Notes: a model not told the origin generated them from the sequence alone. Shown: positions 6,698 through 16,388, counted from the first letter of the stretch. The stretch: DNA of 64,000 nucleotides from Staphylococcus sp. CAG:324 (GCA_000433035.1 FR890815.1:324878-388877), one strand, 5' to 3'. Numbers and translations are program-made.

Positions 6698-8910
6698 TGA
6701 AATTTGCACTTGCTGGAAACCCCAATTGTGGGAAAACAACTTTATTTAATACTTTAACAGGTGCCACTGCTCATGTAGGAAATTGGCCTGGTGTTACTGT
6801 TGATAAACGGGAAGGTTTATATAAAAAATTAGAAGAACATGTTCAAATTGTAGATTTACCTGGTATTTATTCTTTGTCACCTTATACTCCAGAAGAGATT
6901 ATTTCTAGAAATTATATTGTAGATGAAAAACCAGATTGCGTAATTAATATTATAGATGCAACAAATCTTGAAAGAAATTTATATTTAACAACGCAAATTT
7001 TAGAAATTGATATTCCTGTAGTTGTAGCACTTAATATGATGGATTCAGTTAAGAAAAATGGGGATATTATTAGAGTTGCAGAATTATCAAAAGCTTTAGG
7101 TGTTCCCGTATGTGAGATATCAGCATTGAAAAACCAAGGAATTAAGGAATTAATGCAAGTGGCATATGAGACTGCAAAATCAAAAAGGGAAGGATTTAGT
7201 GTTTTGTCTGAATCAAATTTAAAAGATTTAGTACAAATTACAACCAATAAATTAAGGGATAAAAAAGTAACAAGTCCATTATTTCATGCTATAAAATTAA
7301 TTGAAGAAGATATGGTTGAAATCAATATGCATAAAGATGTATATGATGAGGTAAAACCATTAAAAGATAAATTTGAAAAGAATGAATTTGATGGTGATTT
7401 TGAGGGAATGGTAGCGGATGCTAGATATAAATATATTACGAAACATTTTGCAAAAGTGATTAAAAAATCGGCAAAAAATGATGGTTTAACTAAATCTGAT
7501 AAAATTGATAAAGTTTTAACTCACAGAATTTGGAGTATTCCCATTTTTCTTGTACTCATGTTTATTGTTTTCCATTTTGTTTTTAGTGAAGATTTATTAT
7601 TTTTAAATTCTTTATTTAATCTTGAAATAAAAAGTGAAGGTTGGATAAATTTCTTTACAGGAATGGGATATGAAGATATTTTAGCTGAAGCCGTTGCTCA
7701 AGGTGAAGAAGCTGTATTGGCAGGAATTCCATCACTTGGAGTATTCTTACAAAGTTGGATGGGATGGCTAACTGGTTCAATTATTGATTTGGTATCTGGA
7801 GTAATGCCAGAAGGAACATGGTATACAGGTTTAATTTGTGATGGATTACTTTCCGGTTTAGATGCAATTTTTAGTTTTTTACCACAAATTTTGTTATTAT
7901 TTTTCTTTATATCCATTCTAGAAGATTCAGGATATATGGCTCGAGTAGCTTTTATTATGGATAGAGCATTTAGAAAATTTGGTTTATCGGGTAAAGCTTT
8001 TATCCCGCTTTTAATGGGTTTTGGATGTTCGGTTCCAGCAATGATGGCAACCAAAACTTTAGAAGATGAAAAAGAACGAGATATGGCAATTAGACTTTCT
8101 CCTTTTTTCAGTTGTGGTGCAAAGGCTCCAATTTGGGCAATGCTTGCAACTGTTATAGCAGGTAGTTTTCTAGGTGATATTTTTGTCTTCTCCATTTATT
8201 TATTAGGAATTGTTGTTGCAATTTTATCAGCATTAATTATTAAAGCTTTTAGCAAAAAAAATGAAGTACCTCCATTTATTATGGAACTTCCAAGTTACCA
8301 TTTGCCACAAATAAAAAACTTATTTGCACATTTATGGGAAAAATTTAAACATTTTATTTATAAAGCTTCAACTATTATTACTGCTTCTATTATTGTAATT
8401 TGGTTTTTATCAAATTTCAGTTGGGCTTTTTGGCAAGGAATGGTTGATGATATTAGTCAAAGCATTTTAGCAGATTTAGGTCGTGTACTTCAATATCTGT
8501 TCTATCCATGTGGATGGAGTTTTGGTGAAGATGGTTGGAAATATACAGTAGCATCTATTACGGGATTGATTGCTAAAGAAGATGTTGTAGCGACGATGGA
8601 TACGCTTGGTTTAACAGAAGGTACAATTGGTCTTTCAAATGCCGCAATTTACGCGTTTGCAGCATATAATTTATTTACTCTTCCATGTTTTGCTGCAGTT
8701 GCTACTGCTAAGAGTGAAAGTACTAAAAAAGGTTTTCTAGTAACGATGGCCTGGTGGCTTGGTGCATCCTATGTTATTTCTGCTGTTGTTTTTTGGCTTG
8801 GTAGATTATTTGAAATTGCATGGTGGTTAGGATTCATTATTTTCATTTTAATTGTAGTAGCAGCAGTATTCCTTGGAAAGTATGTAGCAAAGAGAAAAAA
8901 ATTTGCTTAA
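6697..8910 (+). CDS. feoB: Ferrous iron transport protein B
   Basis: Inner-membrane Fe(II) transporter with an N-terminal G-protein domain; 737 residues is normal for the family. G1 GNPNCGKTT is at residues 7-15, G2 in the HVGNWPGVT stretch, G3 DLPGIYSL near 53, and G4 NMMD near 114. A helical GDI region follows to about 265, then the membrane part with Gate segments around SGYMARVAFIMDR and the GFGCSVPAMMATK motif. It is co-transcribed with two feoA genes and the Cys-rich peptide. Regulation by the metal-box operators means expression at low iron is expected. Confidence 0.97.
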   Translation: MKFALAGNPNCGKTTLFNTLTGATAHVGNWPGVTVDKREGLYKKLEEHVQIVDLPGIYSLSPYTPEEIISRNYIVDEKPDCVINIIDATNLERNLYLTTQILEIDIPVVVALNMMDSVKKNGDIIRVAELSKALGVPVCEISALKNQGIKELMQVAYETAKSKREGFSVLSESNLKDLVQITTNKLRDKKVTSPLFHAIKLIEEDMVEINMHKDVYDEVKPLKDKFEKNEFDGDFEGMVADARYKYITKHFAKVIKKSAKNDGLTKSDKIDKVLTHRIWSIPIFLVLMFIVFHFVFSEDLLFLNSLFNLEIKSEGWINFFTGMGYEDILAEAVAQGEEAVLAGIPSLGVFLQSWMGWLTGSIIDLVSGVMPEGTWYTGLICDGLLSGLDAIFSFLPQILLLFFFISILEDSGYMARVAFIMDRAFRKFGLSGKAFIPLLMGFGCSVPAMMATKTLEDEKERDMAIRLSPFFSCGAKAPIWAMLATVIAGSFLGDIFVFSIYLLGIVVAILSALIIKAFSKKNEVPPFIMELPSYHLPQIKNLFAHLWEKFKHFIYKASTIITASIIVIWFLSNFSWAFWQGMVDDISQSILADLGRVLQYLFYPCGWSFGEDGWKYTVASITGLIAKEDVVATMDTLGLTEGTIGLSNAAIYAFAAYNLFTLPCFAAVATAKSESTKKGFLVTMAWWLGASYVISAVVFWLGRLFEIAWWLGFIIFILIVVAAVFLGKYVAKRKKFA

Positions 8911-8931
8911 TTAAAAGAAAGGAAGATTACA

Positions 8932-9111
8932 ATGAAATGGTTTGAATATATTATATTGATTGTTGCAATAGGACTTGTGCTATTACCCTTTATTTTAAAG
9001 TATTCTAATAAAAAAAAGGGTAAATCGTCTTGTGGATGTGAATGTAGCAGTTGTGGAAAGGATTGTCCTTTAAAAGAAAAAAAAGAACATATTGAAAAAT
9101 TAGAAAATTAA
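8932..9111 (+). CDS. FeoB-associated Cys-rich membrane protein
   Basis: A 59-residue protein. One transmembrane helix (about residues 5-22) is followed by a Lys patch and a Cys cluster CGCECSSCGKDC (about 34-45). This is the layout of the FeoB_associated family found just after feoB in many Bacillota; the cysteines may pass iron or shield it. GAAAGGAAG precedes the ATG. It lies 21 bases after feoB and is the last gene before the terminator. Confidence 0.85.
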   Translation: MKWFEYIILIVAIGLVLLPFILKYSNKKKGKSSCGCECSSCGKDCPLKEKKEHIEKLEN

Positions 9112-9120
9112 GTTTGTATA

Positions 9121-9160
9121 TAATACCTTCTAAATAGTTTATTTAGGAGGTATTATTTTT
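9121..9160 (+). terminator. feo operon terminator
   Basis: TAATACCTTCTAAATA (9121-9136) pairs with TATTTAGGAGGTATTA (9140-9155), one G-U, followed by a T-run. Confidence 0.9.
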
Positions 9161-9183
9161 TACAAATAAAATATTTGTTTAAT

Positions 9184-9212
9184 TTTAAAAAAAGAAAAAA
9201 ATATGATATACT
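9184..9212 (+). promoter_or_regulatory. Probable trmFO promoter
   Basis: TATACT (9207-9212) with a weak -35 TTTAAA (9184-9189) at 17-base spacing. Confidence 0.5.
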
Positions 9213-9245
9213 TATAGTATAAACGAAAAAGGAAGTATAAAAAAT

Positions 9246-10559
9246 ATGAAAGACGTTATTGTAATTGGAGCAGGACTTGCTGGAAGTGAGGCTACTTATC
9301 AATTGGCTAAAAGGGGATATAATGTATTTTTATATGAGATGAGACCAGTTAAATATTCAAAAGCTCATAAATCCGATAAATTTGCTGAACTGATTTGTAG
9401 TAATTCATTCAGAGCCGCAAGTCTTGAAAATGCAGTAGGATTATTAAAAGAAGAAATGCGAATGTTAGATTCTTTAATTATTAAAGCGGCTGATGAATGT
9501 AAGGTAGAAGCAGGTGGAGCCTTAGCTGTTGATCGAGAAGCTTTTTCAACTTATGTCACAAATACGATTCGAATGCTTCCAAATGTACAAATTTTTAATG
9601 AAGAAGTATTGAAAATACCATCTTGTCCAGTCATTATTGCTTCTGGTCCTTTAACTAGCGACTTATTACAAGATGAGATTGCTCAATATTTAGGTGAAGA
9701 GTATATGTATTTTTTTGATGCGATTGCCCCTATTGTTACTTATGAATCTATTGATATGAATAAAGTTTTTTTAGCATCTCGGTATAATAAAGGAGAAGCA
9801 GCATATTTAAATTGTCCAATGAATGAAGAAGAGTTTAATAAGTTTTATGACTATTTAATACAAGCTGAAAAAGTAGTTCCTCATGATTTTGAAATGAAAG
9901 TTTTTGAGGGATGTATGCCCATTGAAGAAATGGCATTGAGAGGTAGACAAACATTGTTATTTGGTCCAATGAAACCAGTGGGGTTAGATGATCCTAAAAC
10001 AGGTCGTTGGCCATATGCAGTTGTTCAATTAAGACAAGATAATGCTGCAAAAAGTCTATATAATTTAGTTGGTTTTCAAACGCATCTAAAATATCAATCA
10101 CAAAAGGAGTTATTAAAATTGATTCCCGGATTAGAAAAAGCTGAAATTGTAAGATATGGTATGATGCATAGAAATACTTATATAAATTCGCGAAAATTAT
10201 TGAATAATGGCTATCAATTATTAAAAAATAAAAATATTTTTTTTGCTGGACAAATAACTGGAGTAGAAGGATATGTTGAATCTGCATCTAGTGGATTAAT
10301 TGCAGGAATTAATATGGCAAGATATTTAGAAAGTAAACCATTATTGCAATTAGATTCGACAACAGCAATCGGTTCTTTAGCAAATTATATTTCATTTAAT
10401 CATCTGATTGATCGGAGTAATCATTTTGATCCTATGAATGCTAATTTTGGTATATTCACACCTCTTTTAGAAAAAGTATCTAAAAAAGAAAGAAAAAAAG
10501 CTTATGCACAAAGAGCAATAAAAAATATCAAAAAGTTAATTGAAGAAATAAATAATTAA
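9246..10559 (+). CDS. trmFO: tRNA (uracil-5-)-methyltransferase TrmFO, folate/FAD dependent
   Basis: Makes 5-methyluridine at position 54 of tRNA using methylene-THF and FAD. The dinucleotide-binding motif GAGLAGSEA is at residues 8-16. The two cysteines expected in the family are present: C51 in ICSNSFRA and the nucleophile C223 in [10 protein letters not shown]. Length 437 matches. xerC follows 14 bases later, the order also seen in Bacillus (trmFO-codV). Confidence 0.97.
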   Translation: MKDVIVIGAGLAGSEATYQLAKRGYNVFLYEMRPVKYSKAHKSDKFAELICSNSFRAASLENAVGLLKEEMRMLDSLIIKAADECKVEAGGALAVDREAFSTYVTNTIRMLPNVQIFNEEVLKIPSCPVIIASGPLTSDLLQDEIAQYLGEEYMYFFDAIAPIVTYESIDMNKVFLASRYNKGEAAYLNCPMNEEEFNKFYDYLIQAEKVVPHDFEMKVFEGCMPIEEMALRGRQTLLFGPMKPVGLDDPKTGRWPYAVVQLRQDNAAKSLYNLVGFQTHLKYQSQKELLKLIPGLEKAEIVRYGMMHRNTYINSRKLLNNGYQLLKNKNIFFAGQITGVEGYVESASSGLIAGINMARYLESKPLLQLDSTTAIGSLANYISFNHLIDRSNHFDPMNANFGIFTPLLEKVSKKERKKAYAQRAIKNIKKLIEEINN

Positions 10560-10573
10560 AAAGAAGGTAAAAA

Positions 10574-11572
10574 ATGGCGTTAAAAAAGACTGTTAGAGGT
10601 AAACAAAAAGTATCAAGTCAATCTATTTTATCAAAAAATAATGTATCAAATAACGAACAAAAAATACAAGACGCATTAAACAAATATCATAATTATTTGG
10701 AAGTAGAAAAAAATTATTCTGTTTATACTATTCAAAATTATTTTAAAGATATTGATGAGTTTAAAACATTTATAAATGAAGAAAAATATGGTGATTTGTT
10801 AAAAATTAAAACAGAAAATATTGCTAGATATTATATTTCTAATCTTGTAACAAAAGGTTATTCTAGAAAAAGTATTGCTAGAAAAATATCAAGTTTAAGA
10901 GCTTTTTATCGTTATTTAACCATTGAACAATGGATAGACTATTCCTATTTTGAAAATGTAGAAACACCGAAACTTGAAAAGCAATTACCAAAATTTTTAT
11001 ATCAAAATGAAATAGAAATGATGTTTAAGGCAATAAATAAAACTACCCCACTTGGTAAAAGAGATAATGCATTATTAGAACTATTATATGGATCAGGATT
11101 GAGAGTGAGTGAAATTTGTGCTATTACACAGAAAAATTTAGATTTTGCAAATGAAATGATTAAAGTATTTGGTAAAGGTCATAAAGAAAGATATGTGCCA
11201 ATGAATCAAAGAACAATTGACGCTCTTAAGGAATACATATATTTAGGAAGACCAGTTCTAATTCAATCGGTAGAATTAAATGCTCCTGATAACTTATTTG
11301 TAAATCATCATGGAGGTGCTTTGACTCCGAGGGGTGTACGGGTTATTTTAGATAATATTATTACAAAAACAGGTGAAATTGGCCATGTTTATCCTCATAT
11401 GATAAGGCATACTTTTGCAACACATTTGCTAGATGGTGGGGCTGATTTAAGAAGTGTTCAAGCAATGCTAGGTCATGAAAATTTATCGACAACGCAAATT
11501 TACACCCATGTTTCTAAAGAACAAATTAAGGAAAGTTATATGCTTAATCATCCTAGACAAAATAGGAAATAA
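10574..11572 (+). CDS. xerC: Tyrosine recombinase XerC
   Basis: Site-specific recombinase that resolves chromosome dimers at dif with a XerD partner. The SAM-like core-binding domain is at about residues 40-120. The catalytic domain has R177 (GSGLRVSEI), H275 and R278 (HMIRHTF), H301 (LGHENL) and nucleophile Y310 (IYTHV). At 332 residues it has about 35 extra, Lys/Ser/Asn-rich residues at the N terminus; the start after AAGAAGGT is still the best. Its position after trmFO favours XerC over XerD. It is not in a mobile context. Confidence 0.9.
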   Translation: MALKKTVRGKQKVSSQSILSKNNVSNNEQKIQDALNKYHNYLEVEKNYSVYTIQNYFKDIDEFKTFINEEKYGDLLKIKTENIARYYISNLVTKGYSRKSIARKISSLRAFYRYLTIEQWIDYSYFENVETPKLEKQLPKFLYQNEIEMMFKAINKTTPLGKRDNALLELLYGSGLRVSEICAITQKNLDFANEMIKVFGKGHKERYVPMNQRTIDALKEYIYLGRPVLIQSVELNAPDNLFVNHHGGALTPRGVRVILDNIITKTGEIGHVYPHMIRHTFATHLLDGGADLRSVQAMLGHENLSTTQIYTHVSKEQIKESYMLNHPRQNRK

Positions 11573-11599
11573 TTGCAAATTAAAAGGAGAATAAATAAT

Positions 11600-12079
11600 A
11601 TGGTTAAAATGATGAAGGCCCAAATTGAAGATGCCCCAATTTTGTTACAAATTCAAAAAGAAGCATTTATAAAATATGCCAAAAAATATGGTGATTTTGA
11701 AAGTAACCCTTATCATATGGATTTACATAGAATGGAATTTAATATTAAATATCGGTATGGGCAATATTATAAAATTTTAGATGAAAAATCATTAGAAATG
11801 ATTGGTGGGATTTTTTGTTTTGAATTAGATGAAAAGCCGATAATGAAAATTGCTCAATTCTATTTTAAAAATGGTTATCAACATTTAGGCTATGGAACAT
11901 ATGTTTTAAACGAATTATTTAGATTAAATGAAAATGTAAAAACATGGTATGTTGATACTATTATGCAAGAAGAATATAATTTAGAATTTTATCGACATTT
12001 AGGCTTTGAAATAATTGATGAAGAAGAAGAACATGAAGGGTTAACTTTTGTTACTCTTATGAAAAAAATAATTTCATAA
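11600..12079 (+). CDS. GNAT-family N-acetyltransferase
   Basis: A 159-residue acyl-CoA transferase-like protein. The N-terminal part (AQIEDAPILLQIQKEAF) and the acyl-CoA loop region QHLGYGTYVLNELFR (near residue 98), plus NLEFYRHLGFEIIDEEEE near the end, fit the GNAT fold. The substrate cannot be told. The longest frame starts at 11573, but AAAGGAGA lies before the ATG at 11600, so that start is used. It follows xerC by 27 bases and ends at a terminator. Confidence 0.78.
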   Translation: MVKMMKAQIEDAPILLQIQKEAFIKYAKKYGDFESNPYHMDLHRMEFNIKYRYGQYYKILDEKSLEMIGGIFCFELDEKPIMKIAQFYFKNGYQHLGYGTYVLNELFRLNENVKTWYVDTIMQEEYNLEFYRHLGFEIIDEEEEHEGLTFVTLMKKIIS

Positions 12080-12084
12080 AAAAT

Positions 12085-12120
12085 AAAGAATTAAATTTTA
12101 AGCAAAGTTTAATTCTTTTT
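12085..12120 (+). terminator. Terminator after the GNAT gene
   Basis: AAAGAATTAAA (12085-12095) pairs with TTTAATTCTTT (12108-12118), then T-run. Confidence 0.85.
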
Positions 12121-12163
12121 TAAGCAATTTTTATCAAGATATTTTAAAAAATTGTTATATTGT

Positions 12164-12192
12164 TTGATAAAGTTTACAAAATATGGTATAAT
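12164..12192 (+). promoter_or_regulatory. rpsB operon promoter
   Basis: TTGATA (12164-12169), 17-base spacer, TATAAT (12187-12192). Confidence 0.85.
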
Positions 12193-12199
12193 AAGAAAT

Positions 12200-12286
12200 G
12201 GTCTTAAAGGCAAAAAAATACACATAAGAAAGTAGCAAGTCGTCAAGTTTATAAATGGCGTGCTTGTGTAGATCTTCTTAGAGGCC
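12200..12286 (+). promoter_or_regulatory. Structured rpsB 5' leader, possible S2 autoregulatory RNA
   Basis: GGTCT (12200-12204) can pair with AGGCC (12282-12286) to enclose the leader. Inside, TACACA (12219-12224) matches TGTGTA (12265-12270) and TAAGAA (12225-12230) matches TTCTTA (12275-12280). These two pairings cross, so they form a pseudoknot or are alternatives. No terminator-like T-run follows. Control of rpsB-tsf by S2 is known in other bacteria; here it is inference. Confidence 0.45.
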
Positions 12287-12314
12287 AAAACAAAATAAAA
12301 TGGAGGTTTTTAAT

Positions 12315-13205
12315 ATGGCTGTAATTACAATGAAGCAATTACTAGAAGCTGGCGTTCACTTCGGTCATCATACTCGCCGTTGGAACCCTAAAATGAAAGA
12401 GTATATTTTTAATGAAAGAAATGGTGTATACATCATTGATTTACAAAAAACAGCAGATAAGATTGAAGAAGCTTATGCTGCAATGGTTGAAATTGTTCGC
12501 AATAACAACAAAGTTTTATTTGTAGGAACAAGAAAGCAAATTCAAGATATTATTAAAGAAGAGGCTATTCGTGCTGGTCAATATTATGTAGATCAACGTT
12601 GGCTTGGCGGTACAATGACAAATTTTAAAACTCTTCGTAAATCAATTGCCAAACTTCATAAATATGAAGAAATGGAAGAAAATGGAACTTTTGAAGTATT
12701 GCCAAAAAAAGAGGTTAGTGCTATAAAGAAAGAAATGGGTAAACTAGAATCATTTTTTGGTGGTATTAAAGATATGCAACAACTACCAGGAGCTTTATTT
12801 GTAGTTGATCCGAAAACTGAACATAATGCGGTTGCTGAAGCCCGTAAATTACATATTCCAGTATTTGGTTTAGTTGATACCAATTGTGATCCAGATGATG
12901 TTGATTATGTTATTCCTGCTAATGATGATGGTGTTAGAGCAGTAAGATTAATCGTAGGTGTTATGGCTAACGCAGTGCTTGAGGGAAATGGTGTAGCAGT
13001 AGAACCATATGCTTTACCAGAAGAAGAAAAACAAGAAGAGGCACCACGCCAAACTAAGCCTCAACGTGAAAATCGTCCTGAAAAAAAAGGAACTAAAAAG
13101 CCTCGTGTTGCTAAGGAAGAAACTGTTGAAACAGTTGCTGAAGAAACAAAAGTTGAGGTTGTAGAACAAGCGGTAGAACCTAAAACAGAAGAAACTGCTG
13201 AATAA
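12315..13205 (+). CDS. rpsB: 30S ribosomal protein S2
   Basis: Small-subunit ribosomal protein, first gene of rpsB-tsf-pyrH-frr. The core begins [19 protein letters not shown] and includes [13 protein letters not shown] and the PDALFVVD-like [15 protein letters not shown]. An upstream ATG at 12300 lies in the TGGAGG ribosome binding site, so the start is 12315. The protein has 296 residues, longer than the usual 230-255, because of a low-complexity tail (about 235-296) rich in Glu, Lys, Pro, Val and Thr. The tail is in frame and has no homology I recognise. Confidence 0.97.
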   Translation: MAVITMKQLLEAGVHFGHHTRRWNPKMKEYIFNERNGVYIIDLQKTADKIEEAYAAMVEIVRNNNKVLFVGTRKQIQDIIKEEAIRAGQYYVDQRWLGGTMTNFKTLRKSIAKLHKYEEMEENGTFEVLPKKEVSAIKKEMGKLESFFGGIKDMQQLPGALFVVDPKTEHNAVAEARKLHIPVFGLVDTNCDPDDVDYVIPANDDGVRAVRLIVGVMANAVLEGNGVAVEPYALPEEEKQEEAPRQTKPQRENRPEKKGTKKPRVAKEETVETVAEETKVEVVEQAVEPKTEETAE

Positions 13206-13230
13206 ATAGATAACTTAAGGAGAAATAAAA

Positions 13231-14124
13231 ATGATTAATGCATCTTTAGTTAAAGAATTAAGAGAAAAAACAGGAGCTGGTATGATGGACTGCAAAAAAG
13301 CTCTTACTGAATGTGGTGGAGATTTGAATGCAGCTGCAGATTGGCTTCGCGAAAAAGGTATTGCCAAAGCGGCTAAAAAAGCAACTAGAATTGCTGCAGA
13401 AGGGTTATGTGATGTAGCATTAAATGGCAATAAAGCATATTTATTTGAATTAAATTCAGAAACCGATTTTGTTGCTAAAAATGAAAAATTTTTAAATTTA
13501 TTAAAACAAATTGGTGAAGCTTGTGTAAAAAATGATACTGCTTGTGAAAAATGTGCATTAAATGCAAAACTTGGTGATCAAACTGTTGAGGACTTAATTG
13601 TTGCCGCAACTGCTACAATTGGTGAAAAAATTAGTCTTCGTCGTGTTGTAAGAATTGAAAAAGCTGAGGATGAAGTTTTTGGTGTTTATAAACACAATGG
13701 TGGAAAGATCGTTGTTTTATCTGTAATTAAAGGAACAGATGCTAATATTGCTAAAGATATTTGTATGCATGTTGCCATGTATAATCCACGTTATTTAGAT
13801 GAATCTTCCATTAATCAACAAGATTTAGATCATGAAGCAGAAGTTATTAAAGCAGAGATTGCTAATGATCCTGCAAATGCTACAAAACCTAGTAATATTA
13901 TTGATAAAATGGTGATGGGACGTTTGGCAAAATTTAAAAAAGAAATTTGTTTAGTTGATCAACCATTTGTTAAAGATCCAGGAGTAACAGTTGCTCAATA
14001 TTTAAATAACCATAATACAAAAGCAATCAATTATGTACGTTTTGAAGTTGGTGAAGGAATGGAAAAACGTAATGATGATTTTGCAGCTGAAGTTGCTGCC
14101 GCTGCTGCTGCCGCAAAGCATTAA
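13231..14124 (+). CDS. tsf: Elongation factor Ts
   Basis: Guanine nucleotide exchange factor for EF-Tu. The N-terminal UBA-like domain reads LVKELREKTGAGMMDCKKAL, and the TDFV motif of the family is in ETDFVAKNEKF near residue 76. Length 297 is normal. It ends in an Ala-rich stretch (seven Ala before KH). AAGGAG precedes the ATG; 25 bases separate it from rpsB. Confidence 0.97.
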   Translation: MINASLVKELREKTGAGMMDCKKALTECGGDLNAAADWLREKGIAKAAKKATRIAAEGLCDVALNGNKAYLFELNSETDFVAKNEKFLNLLKQIGEACVKNDTACEKCALNAKLGDQTVEDLIVAATATIGEKISLRRVVRIEKAEDEVFGVYKHNGGKIVVLSVIKGTDANIAKDICMHVAMYNPRYLDESSINQQDLDHEAEVIKAEIANDPANATKPSNIIDKMVMGRLAKFKKEICLVDQPFVKDPGVTVAQYLNNHNTKAINYVRFEVGEGMEKRNDDFAAEVAAAAAAAKH

Positions 14125-14146
14125 TTCATATTTCTAGGAGGTAGTG

Positions 14147-14854
14147 ATGAAACGCATAGTATTGTTAAAACTTTCAGGTGAAGCCCTATCTAGAGTAAAT
14201 GGGATAGGAATTGATATGGAAAAGGTAGAAGATGTTGCATATGAAGTAAAATCTTTAAAGGATACTGGTGTTTCAGTAGGAATTGTCGTAGGTGCTGGCA
14301 ATATTTGGCGAGGAAGAGATGCTAAAAAAATTGGTATGGACCGGGTTTCCGCTGATCATATGGGAATGTTAGGTACTATTTTAAATGCAATGGCATTATC
14401 ATCAACCTTAGAGTTAATTGGTGTAAAGTCGCGTGTAATGAGTGCTATTCCGGTTGGTCATATAGTTGAACCATATAATCGCAATTTGGCTATTCAGGCC
14501 TTAGAAAAAGGGGAAGTAGTTGTTTTTGGCGGTGGTACAGGAAGTCCATTTTTTAGTACAGATACTACAGCTGCTTTAAGAGCTGCAGAAATTGGAGCTG
14601 AAGTTATTTTAATGGCGAAAAATGGTACAAATGGTGTTTATAACTGTGATCCAAGAAAAAATCCTCAAGCTCAAAAATTTGAAAAAATTACCTTTGATGA
14701 ATTAATAAAAAATCATTTAGAGGTAATGGATCTTACTGCCGCAACCCTTTGTTATGACAATAATATAAACATTGTTGTTTTTGATATGGGAAAAAGTGGC
14801 AATATTAAAAAAGTTATAGAAGATCCCTCAATTGGGACGATTATAACAAAATAA
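14147..14854 (+). CDS. pyrH: UMP kinase
   Basis: Amino-acid-kinase-fold enzyme that makes UDP from UMP with ATP. At 235 residues the length is standard. Motifs: LLKLSGEAL (residues 5-13), VGAGNIWRG near 50, GGTGSPFFSTDTTAALRA near 130, and NGTNGVYNCDPRKNP near 164. AGGAGG stands five bases before the ATG at 14147; the GTG three bases upstream is too close. It sits between tsf and frr, as in most Bacillota. Confidence 0.97.
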   Translation: MKRIVLLKLSGEALSRVNGIGIDMEKVEDVAYEVKSLKDTGVSVGIVVGAGNIWRGRDAKKIGMDRVSADHMGMLGTILNAMALSSTLELIGVKSRVMSAIPVGHIVEPYNRNLAIQALEKGEVVVFGGGTGSPFFSTDTTAALRAAEIGAEVILMAKNGTNGVYNCDPRKNPQAQKFEKITFDELIKNHLEVMDLTAATLCYDNNINIVVFDMGKSGNIKKVIEDPSIGTIITK

Positions 14855-14890
14855 CAAATAAAAATATTTGTAAAGAAATGGAGAATAAAA

Positions 14891-15448
14891 ATGCCAAAAG
14901 AAATTATTAATCAATGTGAACAAAGAATGCAAAAAACAATTGAAGCGCTCAAGAAAGATTTTGCAACAATTCGTACTGGTAAGGCTAATCCAAGTATTTT
15001 AAATGGTGTAATGGTTGAATATTATGGTTCACCGATGCCAATTCATCAAATTGCTAGTATTTCTGTACCAGAACCACAAATGATTGTAATCAAGCCCTAT
15101 GATAAATCAATTTTAAAAGGAATTGAAAAAGCAATTCAAACTGCTAACCTTGGTTTCAACCCACAAAATGATGGTGATTTAGTAAGAATTCCCATTCCAC
15201 CGTTAACAGAACAAACAAGAAAAGAATTAGTAAAACAAGCTAAGAAATTGGCAGAAGATAATAAAATTGCTATTCGGAATATAAGACGCGATGCGATAGA
15301 ACAGTTAAAAAAATTGGAAAAAGATTCAATTATATCTGAAGATGAATTGAAACGTCGCAGTGATGAAGTACAAAAAGCAACAGATAAATTTATTGATAAT
15401 ATTGATAAATTAGCAAAAGAAAAAGAACAAGATATTATGTCAATTTAG
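14891..15448 (+). CDS. frr: Ribosome recycling factor
   Basis: Splits post-termination ribosomes together with EF-G. The 185 residues are family length. Signature stretches: TIRTGKANPSIL, YYGSPMPIHQIASISVPEP, RIPIPPLTEQTRKELVKQAKKL and AIRNIRRDA. Last gene of the rpsB operon, followed by a terminator. Confidence 0.98.
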   Translation: MPKEIINQCEQRMQKTIEALKKDFATIRTGKANPSILNGVMVEYYGSPMPIHQIASISVPEPQMIVIKPYDKSILKGIEKAIQTANLGFNPQNDGDLVRIPIPPLTEQTRKELVKQAKKLAEDNKIAIRNIRRDAIEQLKKLEKDSIISEDELKRRSDEVQKATDKFIDNIDKLAKEKEQDIMSI

Positions 15449-15456
15449 TTCTATTT

Positions 15457-15490
15457 AAGCATAGGTTAGAGTTTAATCTATGCTTTTTTA
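15457..15490 (+). terminator. rpsB-tsf-pyrH-frr terminator
   Basis: AAGCATAGGTTA (15457-15468) pairs with TAATCTATGCTT (15474-15485), one G-U, then a T-run. Confidence 0.9.
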
Positions 15491-15594
15491 TTAATTGAAT
15501 AATATTTGACAAAAGAAGAAAATATAATAATAGGATATAACATATAAAAATATAAAGATTACAATCTTAGATAATTTCCTTTTAAGGTGAATAA

Positions 15595-15624
15595 TTGGTA
15601 AAATTTCACAAGATGTAGTATAAT
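15595..15624 (+). promoter_or_regulatory. Promoter of the uppS-nagA operon
   Basis: TTGGTA (15595-15600), 18-base spacer, TATAAT (15619-15624), 20 bases before the uppS start. A second TTGACA at 15506 has no well-spaced -10. Confidence 0.7.
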
Positions 15625-15644
15625 ATTTATGATTAGGTGATGGA

Positions 15645-16388
15645 ATGAAAAAAAATGATTTATTAGAAGAAATTACTAGTAAAAAAATGCCAACACATAT
15701 TGCTTTTATCCTTGATGGAAATGGTAGATGGGCTAAAAATAAAGGTCTACCAAGAACTGCTGGTCATCATAAAGGGGCCAATACTTTACAAGAAATTGTA
15801 AAAGCGTGTAGCAATTTAGGAATAAAGTATTGTACTGCTTATGTTTTTAGTACGGAAAATTGGTCTCGTCCAGAAAGTGAAATTTCTTTTATCATGAAAG
15901 AAATTAAAAAAATTTGTAAAGACTATCAAAAGTTTGTTAAACTTAATATCAAAGTTAAGATTATAGGTGTAAGAGATTATTTAACGAAAGATATTATTGA
16001 AATGCTTGATTTAGTAACACAAAAAACAAGTAATTGTACTGGAATGACTCTTCTACTTGCCTTTAATTATGGGGCACGGCGAGAAATGATTGATTGCGTA
16101 AAAGAAATTGTTAATAAAATCAACAATAATGAAATAAAAATTGATGATCTCAATGAAAAAATAATTGAAGATAATTTATATACAAAAGATATTCCTTCTG
16201 TTGATTTTTTAATTAGAACAAGTGGTGAAATAAGAGTTAGTAATTACTTGCTTTGGCAAATTGCGTATGCTGAAATGTATTTCACGAAAGTTTATTGGCC
16301 CGATTTTCATACAAAAGAGTTATATGAAGCAATTTATGAATATCAAAATAGACACCGTCGTTATGGTGGATTGGAGAATGAAGAATGA
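15645..16388 (+). CDS. uppS: Undecaprenyl diphosphate synthase (cis-prenyltransferase)
   Basis: Makes the C55 lipid carrier for cell wall synthesis from FPP and IPP. Catalytic D24 lies in ILDGNGRWA, followed by GHHKGANTL; the late motif LIRTSGEIRVSNYLLWQIAYAEMYF (split over residues 194-218) and WPDF are family marks. Length 247. The ribosome binding site is AGGTGAT, complementary to the 16S tail. It overlaps cdsA by four bases (ATGA), and ends with a TGA stop, which shows TGA is not read as Trp. Confidence 0.96.
   Translation: MKKNDLLEEITSKKMPTHIAFILDGNGRWAKNKGLPRTAGHHKGANTLQEIVKACSNLGIKYCTAYVFSTENWSRPESEISFIMKEIKKICKDYQKFVKLNIKVKIIGVRDYLTKDIIEMLDLVTQKTSNCTGMTLLLAFNYGARREMIDCVKEIVNKINNNEIKIDDLNEKIIEDNLYTKDIPSVDFLIRTSGEIRVSNYLLWQIAYAEMYFTKVYWPDFHTKELYEAIYEYQNRHRRYGGLENEE

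Noticed and set aside
7698..8195. 165-codon frame on the minus strand inside feoB
   Set aside because: A shadow of feoB codon structure without ribosome binding site or recognisable domains.
10574..11572. Phage or integron integrase
   Set aside because: The trmFO-xerC order and the XerC-type catalytic region indicate the housekeeping recombinase; no mobile genes nearby.
16386..16388. Possible reading of TGA as Trp, as in mycoplasmas
   Set aside because: TGA ends uppS, ruvB and queA at conserved lengths, conserved Trp positions are TGG, and RF2 is encoded.
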